From Dreissena polymorpha (Eukaryota; Mollusca; Bivalvia; Myida; Dreissenidae): a stretch of 64,000 bases of DNA. Below are positions 12,001 through 22,599 of the stretch, piece after piece (the stretch's first letter is position 1; each line of letters begins with the position of its first letter). Both the position numbers and the translations under genes were made by a program. Below the pieces are notes generated by a model that saw only the letters and a program-made list of their open reading frames with translations, was not told the DNA's origin and made no database searches. The DNA is taken from NCBI RefSeq assembly GCF_020536995.1, contig NC_068366.1, positions 26,733,137-26,797,136 on the forward strand, written 5' to 3'.

Positions 12001-14095
12001 TGAAATTTTCTCGAGGTGAAATTTCTTATCCAAAAAGAAGGTGAAAATTCTTTTCCAATAATACCATAAACTGCTGAAAACTTGAAGCACGCAAAAATTT
12101 ATGCTAAATCCTAACCAGGTTTGTCAATGTCAAATAAAGCAAGCAACTTTTCTCTAAATCTAAGCATTTGGTTAGGGGCTAGATGAACCCTTGTGTGTAA
12201 ATACCTCTTTAAATCTTTAAGTTCTAAAATGTACAACAACTTGAGTTTATCATAATCAAGTCATGATCTAAACAAATACCTGTATATTGTGGATTTCTGA
12301 ATGGAACTGGTCGGTGGCTAAAAATATAAAAAGAAATATCACCATGAATGTAAGGGATTCATTTTTTTTTATGAAATAAGAATAAAGGAAATGTAGTGAG
12401 ATTAAAACTTAAAAGAAGAATATATTTAGGGATATTTTTACTCCTGCATTTTGCATATTTCACACACTTCAACAGGATGCATTCTAACATTGCAATTGAA
12501 CATTATGATGAACACTTAATACAACTAGTATTAAATATAAGTGATAGTTTGGAAGATTACACATCACCATTCAAATGCCAGAAACTTATATTTTTTGACT
12601 GTGATAAAACAAATCATACTTTGAATTATCAGTACTCATTTTTGGGGGATTTTATATCACTAAATAGGTCATTAAAAAAAGCATTTATATGTGTAAAAAG
12701 AAATAGTAGAATGGTACTTTAATTGTGATTGAGTTTATGACCACTCCTATAGTTTCATTCAAAAATCATAAGGCGTATAAAAATAGTTAAGTCTAATATC
12801 ACAGAGAATCATGCCTCATAAAAGAAACATTGATATTAATCAGCAAATGAGTATTCATCTTTTGTCACCACATATTGCCAAAATATAATAAATGCGTGTT
12901 ACATGGACAAATATTCTCAATATAAGTCATAGTTTGCTGTTATTCTGTTTGTTATTGTTACACTTAAATTTTACTAAAAATACTAGTGCCAATTGGTGTC
13001 TTTGTTTTAAAACATATGCAAACTCAAGACCCGTGTTTCAAACAATAAAAATATCACTAGATATATGCAGTAATATAATATAATATAATAGTTTTGCAAT
13101 GATATTTAAATATTTCGCTTTATTAAAAATAAGTTGATTAAATAACTATCAAAGCAGTTCAAAGAAGATAAAGTTAATAATTTATTCTTTTTTTTTTATT
13201 TCTTAATTTAATTGATAATTTTAGCATTTAATTTTGTTTCACAACCAAAACAAATTAAGCAATTTGGAATCCTCAACAGGAATCGCAAGTGTCACAAATT
13301 GAACAAATACAACGGAATGCTGCCAGATTCGTCCTTGGTAAACCTTTTAATTACCACAACCATAGTAGTGTAACATTAATAATCCAGCAGTTGAATTGGC
13401 CTTCTTTGGAAAAACGTTGATATAACGCTGACTTAGTACTTATGTATAAAGTTGTGCACAGCCTAGTAGCAGTACCAACATCAATACTGCCCGTCCCATC
13501 AGCTCGACACGATATGAAATTCATCCCTTACCACTGTAAGATAAATGCGTATCAACATTCTTTCTTCCCGCGAGTTATTGTTCCATTGAATCGTCTACCT
13601 GACCAAGTGCTTCAGCTAGACACAGTAGACAGTTTTAAGGTTGCTCTACAGTCGGCTGTGGTGGTGTGACTGGCTATCATTAACAGTGTATAGTGTACAT
13701 ACAAGTTGGACATTTTAAGTCACGTTTATTTTGGGAGCATCTGACCCCGCGCACATGTACAGTCACCCACACCTTCACCCGATGTCCAATAGGATTTTGT
13801 GAAGTATTTCATCGAAGTCGAAATTGTTTTAGTCATTACAATACAATACTGATCTGTTTGCAAAACAGTTATGTCTTTTAAAAACATAATTTATAGTATG
13901 TTTGGCATTGTTGGTTAAGATGAAAACTTTGCAAACTTAAGAGCAGAAACTGCTAAACAGCGCATCCTTATGTCAGTGTTTAATTTTGTTCTTAGGATTA
14001 AAAGAAACAACAAAACAGGTGTCTACTGACCCTTGGTTAAACCCCATCAGTGGTGTCTTCTGTGGCTTCTTCAGGCTGGACAGTGGACTGCTCAT
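2985..14095 (-). CDS. UBXN11: UBXN11-like protein (UBX domain protein 11 / socius), N-terminal part, six exons
   Basis: Six exons with GT-AG borders join without a frame break: 14095-14031, 12317-12280, 9854-9696, 5587-5490, 4831-4777 and 3064-2985. The start MSSPLSSLKKPQKTPL matches the human UBXN11 start I recall (MSSPLASLSKTRKVPL). Later, SDHELMATM aligns with SHDSELMAFM, and CYQLQEQIQQME with CVQLQRQVREME. The segment covers the N-terminal tail and the coiled coil, roughly residues 90-162. The SEP and UBX domains would lie beyond the left edge. In vertebrates the protein binds Rnd GTPases and acts on actin organisation and p97-type UBX partners. The start was chosen because the ATG follows a splice acceptor by three bases and matches the family start. 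Homology is from memory of the human protein; the exon joins are seen directly. Confidence 0.82.
3433..4054. mobile_element. TA-flanked MITE (TcMar-like), 622 bp
   Basis: The left end TA|CTGTAAAAATGCAGTCATAA matches the reverse complement of the right end, TA|CCGTAAAAACTCAGTCATAG, with a TA on both sides. An inner hairpin 'ataagtcgag...ctcgacttat' lies near the left end. Only decayed frames are present. It sits in intron 5 of the UBXN11-like gene. Confidence 0.65.
4777..4831 (-). CDS. UBXN11: UBXN11-like exon 5 (coiled coil)
   Basis: The exon is 55 nt, with acceptor cctttttag-type and donor G|gtaata. It reads EKKIQVLTEKNKLLQKAQ, continuing the heptads of exon 4 (human counterpart DQKIAALEDLVQTL). 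Confidence 0.8.
5490..5587 (-). CDS. UBXN11: UBXN11-like exon 4 (start of coiled coil)
   Basis: The exon is 98 nt, with acceptor ttgttttag| and donor AAG|gtattc. It reads PPSDHELMATMISRITQLEA and continues RLAVQAQEMADK, a heptad-like helix. Its first 36 bases plus the acceptor have been amplified into the neighbouring minisatellite at 5552-6610. Confidence 0.85.
5552..6610. repeat. 69-bp minisatellite derived from a splice acceptor and exon start
   Basis: About 15 units with a 69-bp period carry 'tcatggtggccatgagttca', then 'ggagctaaaaca' and 'ccactctgtattaca'. The first unit is the 5' end of UBXN11-like exon 4 with its acceptor. The array extends from there into intron 3, upstream of the exon in gene orientation. 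Each unit keeps, on the minus strand, a 'ttttag|ctcc' acceptor-like site and about 36 exon-derived bases. Units are 80-95% alike by eye, with decay towards the right end. Confidence 0.9.
6620..9165. other. Intron 3 of the UBXN11-like gene, no other feature seen
   Basis: This is AT-rich sequence with many short stop-bounded frames. I see no exon borders in good context, no tRNA and no recognisable transposon apart from the structures annotated just to the right. Confidence 0.5.
9173..9280. promoter_or_regulatory. Cluster of four CRE-like palindromes
   Basis: TGACGTCA occurs at 9173-9180, 9214-9221 and 9273-9280, and the variant CGACGTCA at 9247-9254. Each is embedded in an 'aatgaa(c/a)(g)tgacgtcat'-like phrase, so the sites may come from a decayed 26-41-bp tandem repeat. 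CREB/ATF proteins bind this palindrome. Whether the cluster is functional in this intron is not shown. Confidence 0.45.
9383..9540. repeat. Inverted repeat (foldback), arms about 70 bp, loop 15 bp
   Basis: The left arm (9383-9453) contains 'ggtttgttgtcgaataaccc'. The right arm (9469-9540) is its reverse complement with few mismatches, ending 'aaaccatgatagaaaaatatt'. A related phrase 'gtgggttattctgcaataac' occurs at about 8900. It is likely a small non-autonomous DNA element or hairpin; no target duplication was identified. Confidence 0.75.
9696..9854 (-). CDS. UBXN11: UBXN11-like exon 3
   Basis: The exon is 159 nt, with acceptor tttaatcag| and donor CCAG|gtacag. It reads DESKLLEEITGTMASQRIKT followed by RDPFLGGLPKLPNVSPRAS, a low-complexity proline-containing linker ahead of the coiled coil. 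It is GC-richer than the flanking intron, as a real exon would be. Confidence 0.8.
10190..11870. repeat. Dispersed composite repeat, copy 1 (hairpin head, G-rich block, tandem body, GACGCC tail)
   Basis: The head is 'aaaacaagagctgtcagaga' with a small hairpin. A G-rich block follows (10549-10700). Then come about five diverged units with 'gaaagcaatagctttgatac', 'acacaaaacttaaccaaa' and 'aagggccataattc'. The tail is 'gaacgccgacgccagggtga'. A second copy with the same order of parts is at 58680-60475. No coding frame is seen. It resembles a repeat common in bivalve genomes; its superfamily is unknown to me. Confidence 0.7.
12280..12317 (-). CDS. UBXN11: UBXN11-like exon 2 (38-nt microexon)
   Basis: The acceptor is tatttttag| and the donor is CAG|gtattt. 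It reads HRPVPFRNPQYT between split codons. It is short and would be missed by ORF calling, but its phase joins exons 1 and 3 exactly. Confidence 0.75.
13265..13669 (+). pseudogene. LINE fragment: C-terminal tail of a reverse transcriptase ORF
   Basis: Translation from 13265 gives WNPQQESQVSQIEQIQRNAA then RFVLGKPFNYHNHSSVT, QLNWPSLEKR, MYKVVHSLVAVP, FFPRVIVPLNRLPDQV and SFKVAL. These are the hallmarks of the region after the RT domain in Jockey/CR1/Nimb-type LINEs (RAARFV, L..L.W..L..RR, FF.R....N.LP). One in-frame TGA follows EKR at about 13417. The frame ends at 13669. It is a short, 5'-truncated and inactive fragment lying in intron 1 of the UBXN11-like gene, on the opposite strand. Confidence 0.8.
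14031..14095 (-). CDS. UBXN11: UBXN11-like exon 1 (first coding exon)
   Basis: There are 65 coding bases, 21 codons plus two. The start codon is at 14095-14093, three bases after a likely acceptor (gcatccccag|aga). The product MSSPLSSLKKPQKTPLMGFN ends at the donor GG|gtcagt. Phase 2 fits exon 2, giving ...NQ-G-HRPVPF. An acceptor just upstream implies at least one 5' untranslated exon further right. Confidence 0.8.
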
Positions 14096-15540
14096 TCTCT
14101 GGGGATGCAATCAAATATACACAAAATTAAACTTCATCTTCACGTGCCATCCATTATTTATGTAGAGGGACCAATCGCCAAACAGTTAATAACACACAAT
14201 ACAAATGTACGAGACAAGACAACCAGGTATATGCACAAGACAAGACATCCCAGTGCACAACAAACACAAACAAGAAATAAAACTGGGGCCACTGCCTTAG
14301 AACGGTCAACGCAAATCATTGGGGGTTTAATATGGTTAATGGAGCTCCACACTCAGCCTAGAGCTATTTACTAAAACAGCAATTTTACATAATTTTAAAT
14401 TACCATGGATTAAATAAAACAAATACAACCAAGGAAATTCAATTGAAACATTCACTCATAACATTTAAAAATATAAATAATGAAGGTAATCTATATATGT
14501 CCTACATATGGTTTCAACAGGCATGGGGTGGGGCTAAAGCTTCTAGTACATTATTGACTCTTATATGGACTGCATAATAAACCCTTCTTACAATAATCCT
14601 ATGTATGTCATAATTTCATAATGAAAGGTAGCATACTTGAGAAAATGTTTATACAATATTTGTTTAATAATTGACTTATCAAATTGTGTCTGCTTTACAG
14701 ATTATATAACAATAATTAAGTAGTATTATTTAACGGCTTTGTAATACAATTTGCCTTCCTCCTGTTTATTATTATTGAACAAAGAGTATTGTTGGGTCTT
14801 TGTAAAGTGCAGAAAGAAAGCAATGGGACATATCAAGTATGCATATCATGACACCCAATGCTTCAATATCCAATATTTTAATAGCTAGCTATATGGCCTT
14901 CTGGTCAATGTGTAATAATCAGGGCTTATTCTACAATTATCTAAATAAGCCAATGGCTATAAATTCACAAAATTGGCTACAGGAAATTTTATTTGGCTTC
15001 ATCTATGTATCCATGAATACCCATTTTTATAAATAATTAAACAGAATTTTGCCAAAGTGAGGCAAATATTGGCTTTCACAATTTTTTACGCCCGGGGGAG
15101 GTTAGTCTTATTTATAAGATGCGCAAAGAATTTAGAGATACTTTTTATATGGGCTAAATTCTTTGGAACTCCAAATATTACCAATATAAAAAGTAGCTTA
15201 ATATTTGAGAGCGTCAACAAGTTCGACTAGGGGGAGGTGTGATAATAAATAAATACAATTTGTATTTACCATACTCTCTGTACACCTAAATGAAATATTT
15301 TATTATATATTATTATTTAATCTACGCATGTATGTTAAATAGTTATTAAAACACTTCCTGGAGAATATGTTAGAAATTCAAACAAAATTTGCATTTTATG
15401 GCCATCCTACCATATTCTCTATTCTCAATATATTCACAAAGAACCACACCTTCATTCTATAAATATATTTATCAGTCCTTTTGGTATTAATAACTTTCAA
15501 CAATTTGTTGTTTTTTTACTAATAACACAATCAACATATA
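14096..15540. other. AT-rich region upstream of UBXN11-like exon 1, no gene recognised
   Basis: This probably contains 5' intron and regulatory DNA of the minus-strand gene. Frames are short and without family resemblance. No promoter element could be assigned with confidence. Confidence 0.4.
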
Positions 15541-15543
15541 TCC

Positions 15544-15749
15544 CGGTGTGACCCAAATTCGACGATATAACGGTTACATAAAGCAATATTTCGCAAATAA
15601 TGAAAGAACTTATATAGCAAAAAAATAATAATTTTTAACTCGGCTGTAATACTTTGAAATGATTCCAAGACATTAATCATCCATTTAAATTTAAATCGAT
15701 AAAAATAGAACATTGTCGAATTTAGGTGTCGTCGAATTTGGGTTACGGT
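15544..15749. mobile_element. Short inverted-repeat element, about 205 bp
   Basis: 'gacccaaattcgacgatat' at the left is mirrored by 'tcgtcgaatttgggttacgg' at the right, an inverted core of about 16 bp near both ends. This looks like a MITE, possibly pogo-like. No clear target duplication was found. Confidence 0.45.
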
Positions 15750-17779
15750 AGGATAGCATCTTACCATCTGTCAAAAATCTTATAAGCATAAAGTTTGGTA
15801 TCGCATTTAGGACTGACGGTGTTCAAATACTTTTGGATGGTCAAACAACAGTTATATGAATAACGTAACATAATCCTCAACTATTGAATACATAAGTAAA
15901 GACACAAATTACGAAACAAAAATACGGCTAATTAACGCGAAAACGGGTGATTTTTTACATTTGTTTACATTTCGTCATGGCACCGGATGTTGTGCTTTTA
16001 CAGGCGACACACCACAACATAAAATCTTGACTAAGTCGGTCATTTCGCAAGTTTCAGACATGCGGCGTGAAAATATGCCAAGTGACTACGGACCATAACG
16101 TTTATATCGATAACCATTACTAAAAATTATTTGTATATTATTTAATATAAAACGGCAATTTTTTAGGGTATTAGGATAGGATATTATCTTTTATGCGACA
16201 TATATTTCTATAATTTTGTGTTAAATTTTATGAAACAATAACAACAAAACCGTAATGGTGCATAATTGAAGTAACTTTATTGTTCCTCATTTCTCTTCGA
16301 GAAATTTCTTTACTTGCCATTGAAATAAAAAACCGTTTCAATACGTTTTTTAATAGAAAATAACACAACTCGTTGACGTCATCGTGCAGACATGTTCACA
16401 TATAGGAAATGACATCTGATACTTTTCGGAGCCTGCATTATTGTATTTAAATGAATCCCCTACGAATGAATTACTATCACACTGCCTTGACTTCAGCGGT
16501 TGGCATATCCGGTGACCTATTATCGATAGCGACATATATTCTACGTTTTTTGTTTACATTAAGAAAGAGACTTTCGTGATGACTTCACCTGCATGCGGTC
16601 TGAGTATTTTGTTTTTCTTACAATACTTCGAGTGAAAACAAATTAAGAAAATTACAACAAGATGAATGCTATTGCTGTGTGTATGGGAACTATCGGCCTT
16701 GCCTGTTTGAACTTGCTGTAAATAAACGAAGATTTGTCATGGTTTTAACGGGAATTAAATTAATCTGTGAAGGTAATTTGTGTGTTTTTGATTTGTTTGC
16801 ATTTATTCAGAAAGTAAGTTACTCCTTTTTTAATATATCACTTATTAGTCGCTGGAGGATATAGACATAGGGCTCACATCGCGCTTGTTTTTTTTATACG
16901 TGCACTCCAAAATACTCCTTTTCGTGACTTTCAATGTCGTGTCCAAGCTCTTTTGAGATCGTGAAATTGAATCTTGGAGTAAACGGGGCTAAATACTGAC
17001 TTGAACCGACGCCACTCGAACAATAGAACGGATCTTTAACCTATAACCAGCGGCTTATTCGTGTTAACGTACTACACGCCCGTTTACCCATTATACTTTT
17101 AGGCCGACATGTGACACTCATGGCACAATTCAAGTGAATAAGTGACAAAAGTGCACAGCTGCGGGACTAAACCCACGACTTACGGTCTAATAATCATATG
17201 CGGTAATCGGACAATATATATTTTTTTAATAACAGATACCTCAGACGCTTAAAGTGCACCAAATTATTGGGGGTGGGGGGTGGGGGGGGGGGGGTAACAA
17301 TATTGTTTGTACCAAAATCGACCGATTCTAGAATAATATTAATTGTTATTTATGCCTACGATTGAATATATAAATTTTTACGAACATAAAAACAATTGTG
17401 AAATCCATTATGATGCAATAATATTAATTATAGTTGTATATGACCTACAGTTTATAGAATGCGCATGCGCGCTTTTCGTCAAAACGCTACCAACTTCCGT
17501 CTCTGTATCAATACGAGGTTGAATGAATTCGAGGTTTGTGACTCGTTTTCAAGCAATACTAGAAAGCTGTAGGTCACAACATACCAAAAGATTTCCTGCA
17601 CAAATTCAATGTAAAAGCAATAACTTTAACAAAAAATAAAGTCAAACTTTTGCGCGTAGACACCCCCATAACCATACCTTTTCTTAAAGAGCATTCCAAG
17701 CCGCAATGATTTAAACAATAAAAAACATAGGTCATCCAATATGTAAGAAAGAACTCAATGCGAATCAGCGGTCACTGTT

Positions 17780-17859
17780 TTATGGCCATCTTTTTACCGG
17801 CATCTCTCCAGTTGAAGATGGTTTCCCGCCAACTGTCAAAGTCTTATGTAGTCTCCAAC
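17780..17859 (-). CDS. Candidate terminal exon, unrecognised protein
   Basis: On the minus strand a good acceptor (tgcttttag|) opens a frame WRLHKTLTVGGKPSSTGEMP VKRWP ending in TAA. Its phase fits the donor of the candidate exon at 19547-19608, giving ...RVVDGKT-G-WRLHK. I do not recognise the product. An identical copy lies at 20364-20443. It could also be part of a non-coding transcript. Confidence 0.3.
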
Positions 17860-19546
17860 CTAAAAGCAAAACAGGGAATTTGTAGTATACAACAATGTTT
17901 TCCCTACCACATGAACACAGAAATATTCAAAAATAAAGTCATGGCAAGTGCCCGTACAGAGAATTGTGTCTTCAAATAAATGAAGATTTTGTTTTTAGAG
18001 GGTATAGCATTGAACACCAAAAGTATTTAGTGTATTGTAACCTATAAGAGAAATTTATTTTTACTGAAATGTGTTTTTCTTTCATATTATTATCATCCCA
18101 TCCATATTGCACCAATATATTAAGTTTGGCTGGATTAGCTGTCCATTTGGCCATTCTGTATCATATTTTCACACGCGGGTGTTTTCAGTCCGAAGAAGGC
18201 GATATTAGGCCTGTTGAAGCTTAACTGCCCCTTTAAGATTTAAAGCTGTTGTGTTCAATATCTGCAATAAAATACCAAAACAAACCAAATAGACATGCAA
18301 GTGGGGCTAATGTGTGGTGGGGAAAGAATGAATTTGTTAGATATTTTCACTCTAAGCAATTTTGATAATGTCTTTTTTGTGTGTGTTTTTTTTAATCATC
18401 CCAAAAATGCCAATTTCAAAGCAAAAACAATCCAATTTCATCCAAGACAATAAACTAATTAGTCAAAATGAGAGATCAAAGATACTTTGAAGTGTAGAAA
18501 TCAATAAGCTTCCAATAACTTGTTATTTCACACCAATAAAAGTGTAAAATCTTGAAAGCGCCTTGTTGATCGGTGCCCATTTATTTACCAGCCGCCAATG
18601 AAATATTCTAGCATATAATGTCATGGGTGCCTTTTAACTGCAGCAGATGGTCAAAATGCATTGCCAGCTCTCATTTAGAGGTTCAAGACATACAAATTGT
18701 CATATTTTGGACACAAAATAAGTACTTTAGGCTATTTTTATGGTGGCAATCTGGTCCAAATGGGAGTTTGTAACCAAGCGAAAGAATACAATGCTCATTT
18801 GTTGGGGGGGGGGGGGGGGGGGGTTTAAGCTGGAAGGAAAAGTTAAATTGAACAAAAAACACATATGTAGGCAAGCATTATAAGCTTAGCAATGATGTTC
18901 CATGTAGTAACAGGGGTAGAAAGGCAGTTCAGATCAAGGCAGTGTCCTGAAAGGGGTTTCTAGTACTTCTTTTGGGGACACAGCTTCCTGCAGAATTCTC
19001 AACACAACAATATCAATGATTTATGTCACCTTTCTATGCAAAGAAAAAAGAATAAGGACAATACTGTCATTAAATCACTGAATGAGAGAAGCATGTACCA
19101 AATAAAAAACAAAACAAGTTGCTGAAAGTGCCAAATTTTGTCAAAAAAATCCCTCTAAGGTAAATGATGAAGGGGACACTTGCTATAACAATCCTATGTT
19201 AAAGTAAGGCGCGACACCATTTTAAGCCGGAACCATGAATATAAGCATATTGTGAGAAAACAATACCAAAACAAGCTAATTATAGGGTAACAAGTAGCAA
19301 TCAACTCAGCTGTACTGCATACATGCTCAGGAACAAGGATAACCCTGTTAAGTGCCAACTTCAGCTGCCAACAAAGCACGAGCTTTACATGTCAGGACGC
19401 GGAACTATCAATACAAACTGCGAGGAGAATTACATGACGGCAAGGGTGTGAGTGACCACAATCCTGATTATGACAGTCTTTCACACCTAAAGCATCATAC
19501 ATATGCTTATTTGCTTGTGTACATGATAACAAAATGATATTATTAC

Positions 19547-19608
19547 CTGTTTTGCCATCAACAACCCTTATCCAGTGGCCCTTGACTTAGTCGCAGACAT
19601 TCCTCTTC
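19547..19608 (-). CDS. Candidate internal exon, unrecognised protein
   Basis: The exon is 62 nt with acceptor actttttcag| and donor ACAG|gtaata. In the frame that joins the next exon it reads VKGHWIRVVDGKT, but an in-frame TAA lies just ahead of VKGH (preceded by RKRNVCD). Either the gene is damaged, the reading frame is used differently, or the transcript is non-coding. The second copy (22130-22191) shares the stop, so it is not a random read error. Confidence 0.28.
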
Positions 19609-20363
19609 CTGAAAAAGTCAAAATACCCAATAGAAATAGATAAAAAAATGAAACAAAAACATGCATTTATGTATTTTAAGTGTACTTTTATGAATAATAT
19701 GAAGTGATAAAATCTTGCTCAATTCATGATTGTACTAAATATGAAGGCTGGCTCAGTTAAGCATCTGCTGCACTGTCCATACTGTAAAATGCCTGCCATT
19801 CCATGTCGGTGAAATGGGGCTCTGTTTGAATGTTCATGCTTTTCGCAAAAGCTTTAGTTGCGTTACTCGATCACGGAGTCCCTGGCGTTGAATTCTAACT
19901 TCATGTAACACATTAACGCGACACGGTCAACCAATATGCGGTTGAATTTAAGTCGGAAAGCAATTTAGCCCTTATTCCACTATATGAGGGTGGGGGGTCA
20001 ACTTGAAAAACAACTATTCCAGGTCAAATAATCTGAATTCATGCATTTAATGCACTTATTTTCTTCCCTTTTGCTAAGAAATGACCAAAAATCTGCTTTC
20101 CCAGTCATATTTTGCACTTGCAGATGATATTTCATTTTTATCATAAGTTAGTTTAGGTCACAACATACCAAAAGATTTCCTGCACAAATTCAATGTAAAA
20201 GCAATAACTTTAACAAAAAATAAAGTCAAACTTTTGCGCGTAGACACCCCCATAACCATACCTTTTCTTAAAGAGCATTCCAAGCCGCAATGATTTAAAC
20301 AATAAAAAACATAGGTCATCCAATATGTAAGAAAGAACTCAATGCGAATCAGCGGTCACTGTT

Positions 20364-20443
20364 TTATGGCCATCTTTTTACCGGCATCTCTCCAGTTGAA
20401 GATGGTTTCCCGCCAACTGTCAAAGTCTTATGTAGTCTCCAAC
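20364..20443 (-). CDS. Second copy of the candidate terminal exon
   Basis: Identical to 17780-17859 within the tandem duplication. If the duplication is an assembly artefact this exon does not exist as a separate locus. Confidence 0.25.
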
Positions 20444-22129
20444 CTAAAAGCAAAACAGGGAATTTGTAGTATACAACAATGTTTTCCCTACCACATGAAC
20501 ACAGAAATATTCAAAAATAAAGTCATGGCAAGTGCCCGTACAGAGAATTGTGTCTTCAAATAAATGAAGATTTTGTTTTTAGAGGGTATAGCATTGAACA
20601 CCAAAAGTATTTAGTGTATTGTAACCTATAAGAGAAATTTATTTTTACTGAAATGTGTTTTTCTTTCATATTATTATCATCCCATCCATATTGCACCAAT
20701 ATATTAAGTTTGGCTGGATTAGCTGTCCATTTGGCCATTCTGTATCATATTTTCACACGCGGGTGTTTTCAGTCCGAAGAAGGCGATATTAGGCCTGTTG
20801 AAGCTTAACTGCCCCTTTAAGATTTAAAGCTGTTGTGTTCAATATCTGCAATAAAATACCAAAACAAACCAAATAGACATGCAAGTGGGGCTAATGTGTG
20901 GTGGGGAAAGAATGAATTTGTTAGATATTTTCACTCTAAGCAATTTTGATAATGTCTTTTTTGTGTGTGTTTTTTTTAATCATCCCAAAAATGCCAATTT
21001 CAAAGCAAAAACAATCCAATTTCATCCAAGACAATAAAACTAATTAGTCAAAATGAGAGATCAAAGATACTTTGAAGTGTAGAAATCAATAAGCTTCCAA
21101 TAACTTGTTATTTCACACCAATAAAAGTGTAAAATCTTGAAAGCGCCTTGTTGATCGGTGCCCATTTATTTACCAGCCGCCAATGAAATATTCTAGCATA
21201 TAATGTCATGGGTGCCTTTAACTGCAGCAGATGGTCAAAATGCATTGCCAGCTCTCATTTAGAGGTTCAAGACATACAAATTGTCATATTTTGGACACAA
21301 AATAAGTACTTTAGGCTATTTTTATGGTGGCAATCTGGTCCAAATGGGAGTTTGTAACCAAGCGAAAGAATACAATGCTCATTTGTTGGGGGGGGGGGGG
21401 GGGGTTTAAGCTGGAAGGAAAAGTTAAATTGAACAAAAAACACATATGTAGGCAAGCATTATAAGCTTAGCAATGATGTTCCATGTAGTAACAGGGGTAG
21501 AAAGGCAGTTCAGATCAAGGCAGTGTCCTGAAAAGGGGTTTCTAGTACTTCTTTTGGGGACACAGCTTCCTGCAGAATTCTCAACACAACAAATATCAAT
21601 GATTTATGTCACCCTTTCTATGCAAAGAAAAAAGAATAAGGACAATACTGTCATTAAATCACTGAATGAGAGAAGCATGTACCCAATAAAAACAAAACAA
21701 GTTGCTGAAAGTGCCAAATTTGTCAAAAAACTCCCTCTAAGGTAAATGATGAAGGGGACACTTGCTATAACAATCCTATGTTAAAGTAAGGCGCGACACC
21801 ATTTTAAGCCGGGAACCATGAATATAAGCATATTGTAGAAAACAATACCAAAAACAAGCTAATTATAGGGTAACAAGTAGCAAATCAACTCAGCTGTACT
21901 GCATACATGCTCAGGAACAAGGATAACCCTGTTAAGTGCCAACTTCAGCTGCCAACAAAGCACGAGCTTTACATGTCAGGAGCGGAACTATCAATACAAA
22001 CTGCGAGGAGAATTACATGACGGCAAGGGTGTGAGTGACCACAATCCTGATTATGACAGTCTTTCACACCTAAAGCATCATACATATGCTTATTTGCTTG
22101 TGTACATGATAACAAAATGATATTATTAC

Positions 22130-22191
22130 CTGTTTTGCCATCAACAACCCTTATCCAGTGGCCCTTGACTTAGTCGCAGACATTCCTCTTC
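22130..22191 (-). CDS. Second copy of the candidate internal exon
   Basis: Same borders and sequence as 19547-19608, located 105 bp before the N gap. This copy lies nearest to the candidate first exon at 22416-22444. Confidence 0.25.
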
Positions 22192-22295
22192 CTGAAAAAG
22201 TCAAAATACCCAATAGAAATAGATAAAAAAATGAAACAAAAACATGCATTTATGTATTTTAAGTGTACTTTTATGAATAATATGAAGTGATAAAA

Positions 22296-22395
22296 NNNNN
22301 NNNNNNNNNNNNNNNNNNNNNNNNNNNNNNNNNNNNNNNNNNNNNNNNNNNNNNNNNNNNNNNNNNNNNNNNNNNNNNNNNNNNNNNNNNNNNNN
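22296..22395. other. Assembly gap (100 N)
   Basis: Exactly 100 Ns, a common placeholder for a gap of unknown size. It lies at the truncated end of the second tandem copy. Confidence 0.99.
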
Positions 22396-22415
22396 TTTTT
22401 TTCATTTTGACTCAC

Positions 22416-22444
22416 CTATACGCGTACTGCCTTTTTTTGTTCAT
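22416..22444 (-). CDS. Candidate first exon
   Basis: On the minus strand, ATG at 22444 opens MNKKRQYAY and reaches a strong donor (TATAG|gtgagt). Its phase joins the acceptor at 22191, but the joined frame meets the TAA noted for that exon after RKRNVCD. The exon sits 20 bp from the N gap, so the intron length is unknown. Confidence 0.22.
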
Positions 22445-22599
22445 TCAGCATATGCTGTAACGTCGGCTACACAATAGTTTATACTTGACTAAAATTACTT
22501 AAGTTATTCAAACCTTTTTTTGTAATAAAAATTAAAATTATTTAAGTGTAACTTGATTCGTTTCTTGCGCGATTGTTTGTATTCGTTACATTAGTAATG

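Larger units (their letters stand above)
17570..20153. repeat. Tandem 2.58-kb duplication, copy 1
   Basis: Sequence from 'taggtcacaacataccaaaa' to 19708 is repeated 2584 bp later with almost no change. Most differences are single-base length changes in homopolymers (for example the G run at about 18804 against 21387). The portion 19709-20153 has no second copy because the N gap intervenes. See the finding on likely assembly error. Confidence 0.9.
20154..22295. repeat. Tandem 2.58-kb duplication, copy 2 (truncated by gap)
   Basis: This matches 17570-19708 almost base for base and stops exactly at the run of 100 Ns. It duplicates the two candidate exons of the minus-strand transcript as well as intergenic DNA. 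Confidence 0.9.

Noticed and set aside
16660-16864. Short plus-strand frames near 16661-16860 as a 5' coding exon
   Set aside because: There is an 'aagatgaatgc' start and a possible donor 'gaaggtaatt', but the peptide is short and no partner exon or family match was found.
17758-17979. 73-codon plus-strand frame (and its twin at 20342) as a gene
   Set aside because: It lies opposite a better-supported candidate exon on the minus strand and has no family resemblance; its conservation is due only to the recent or artefactual duplication.
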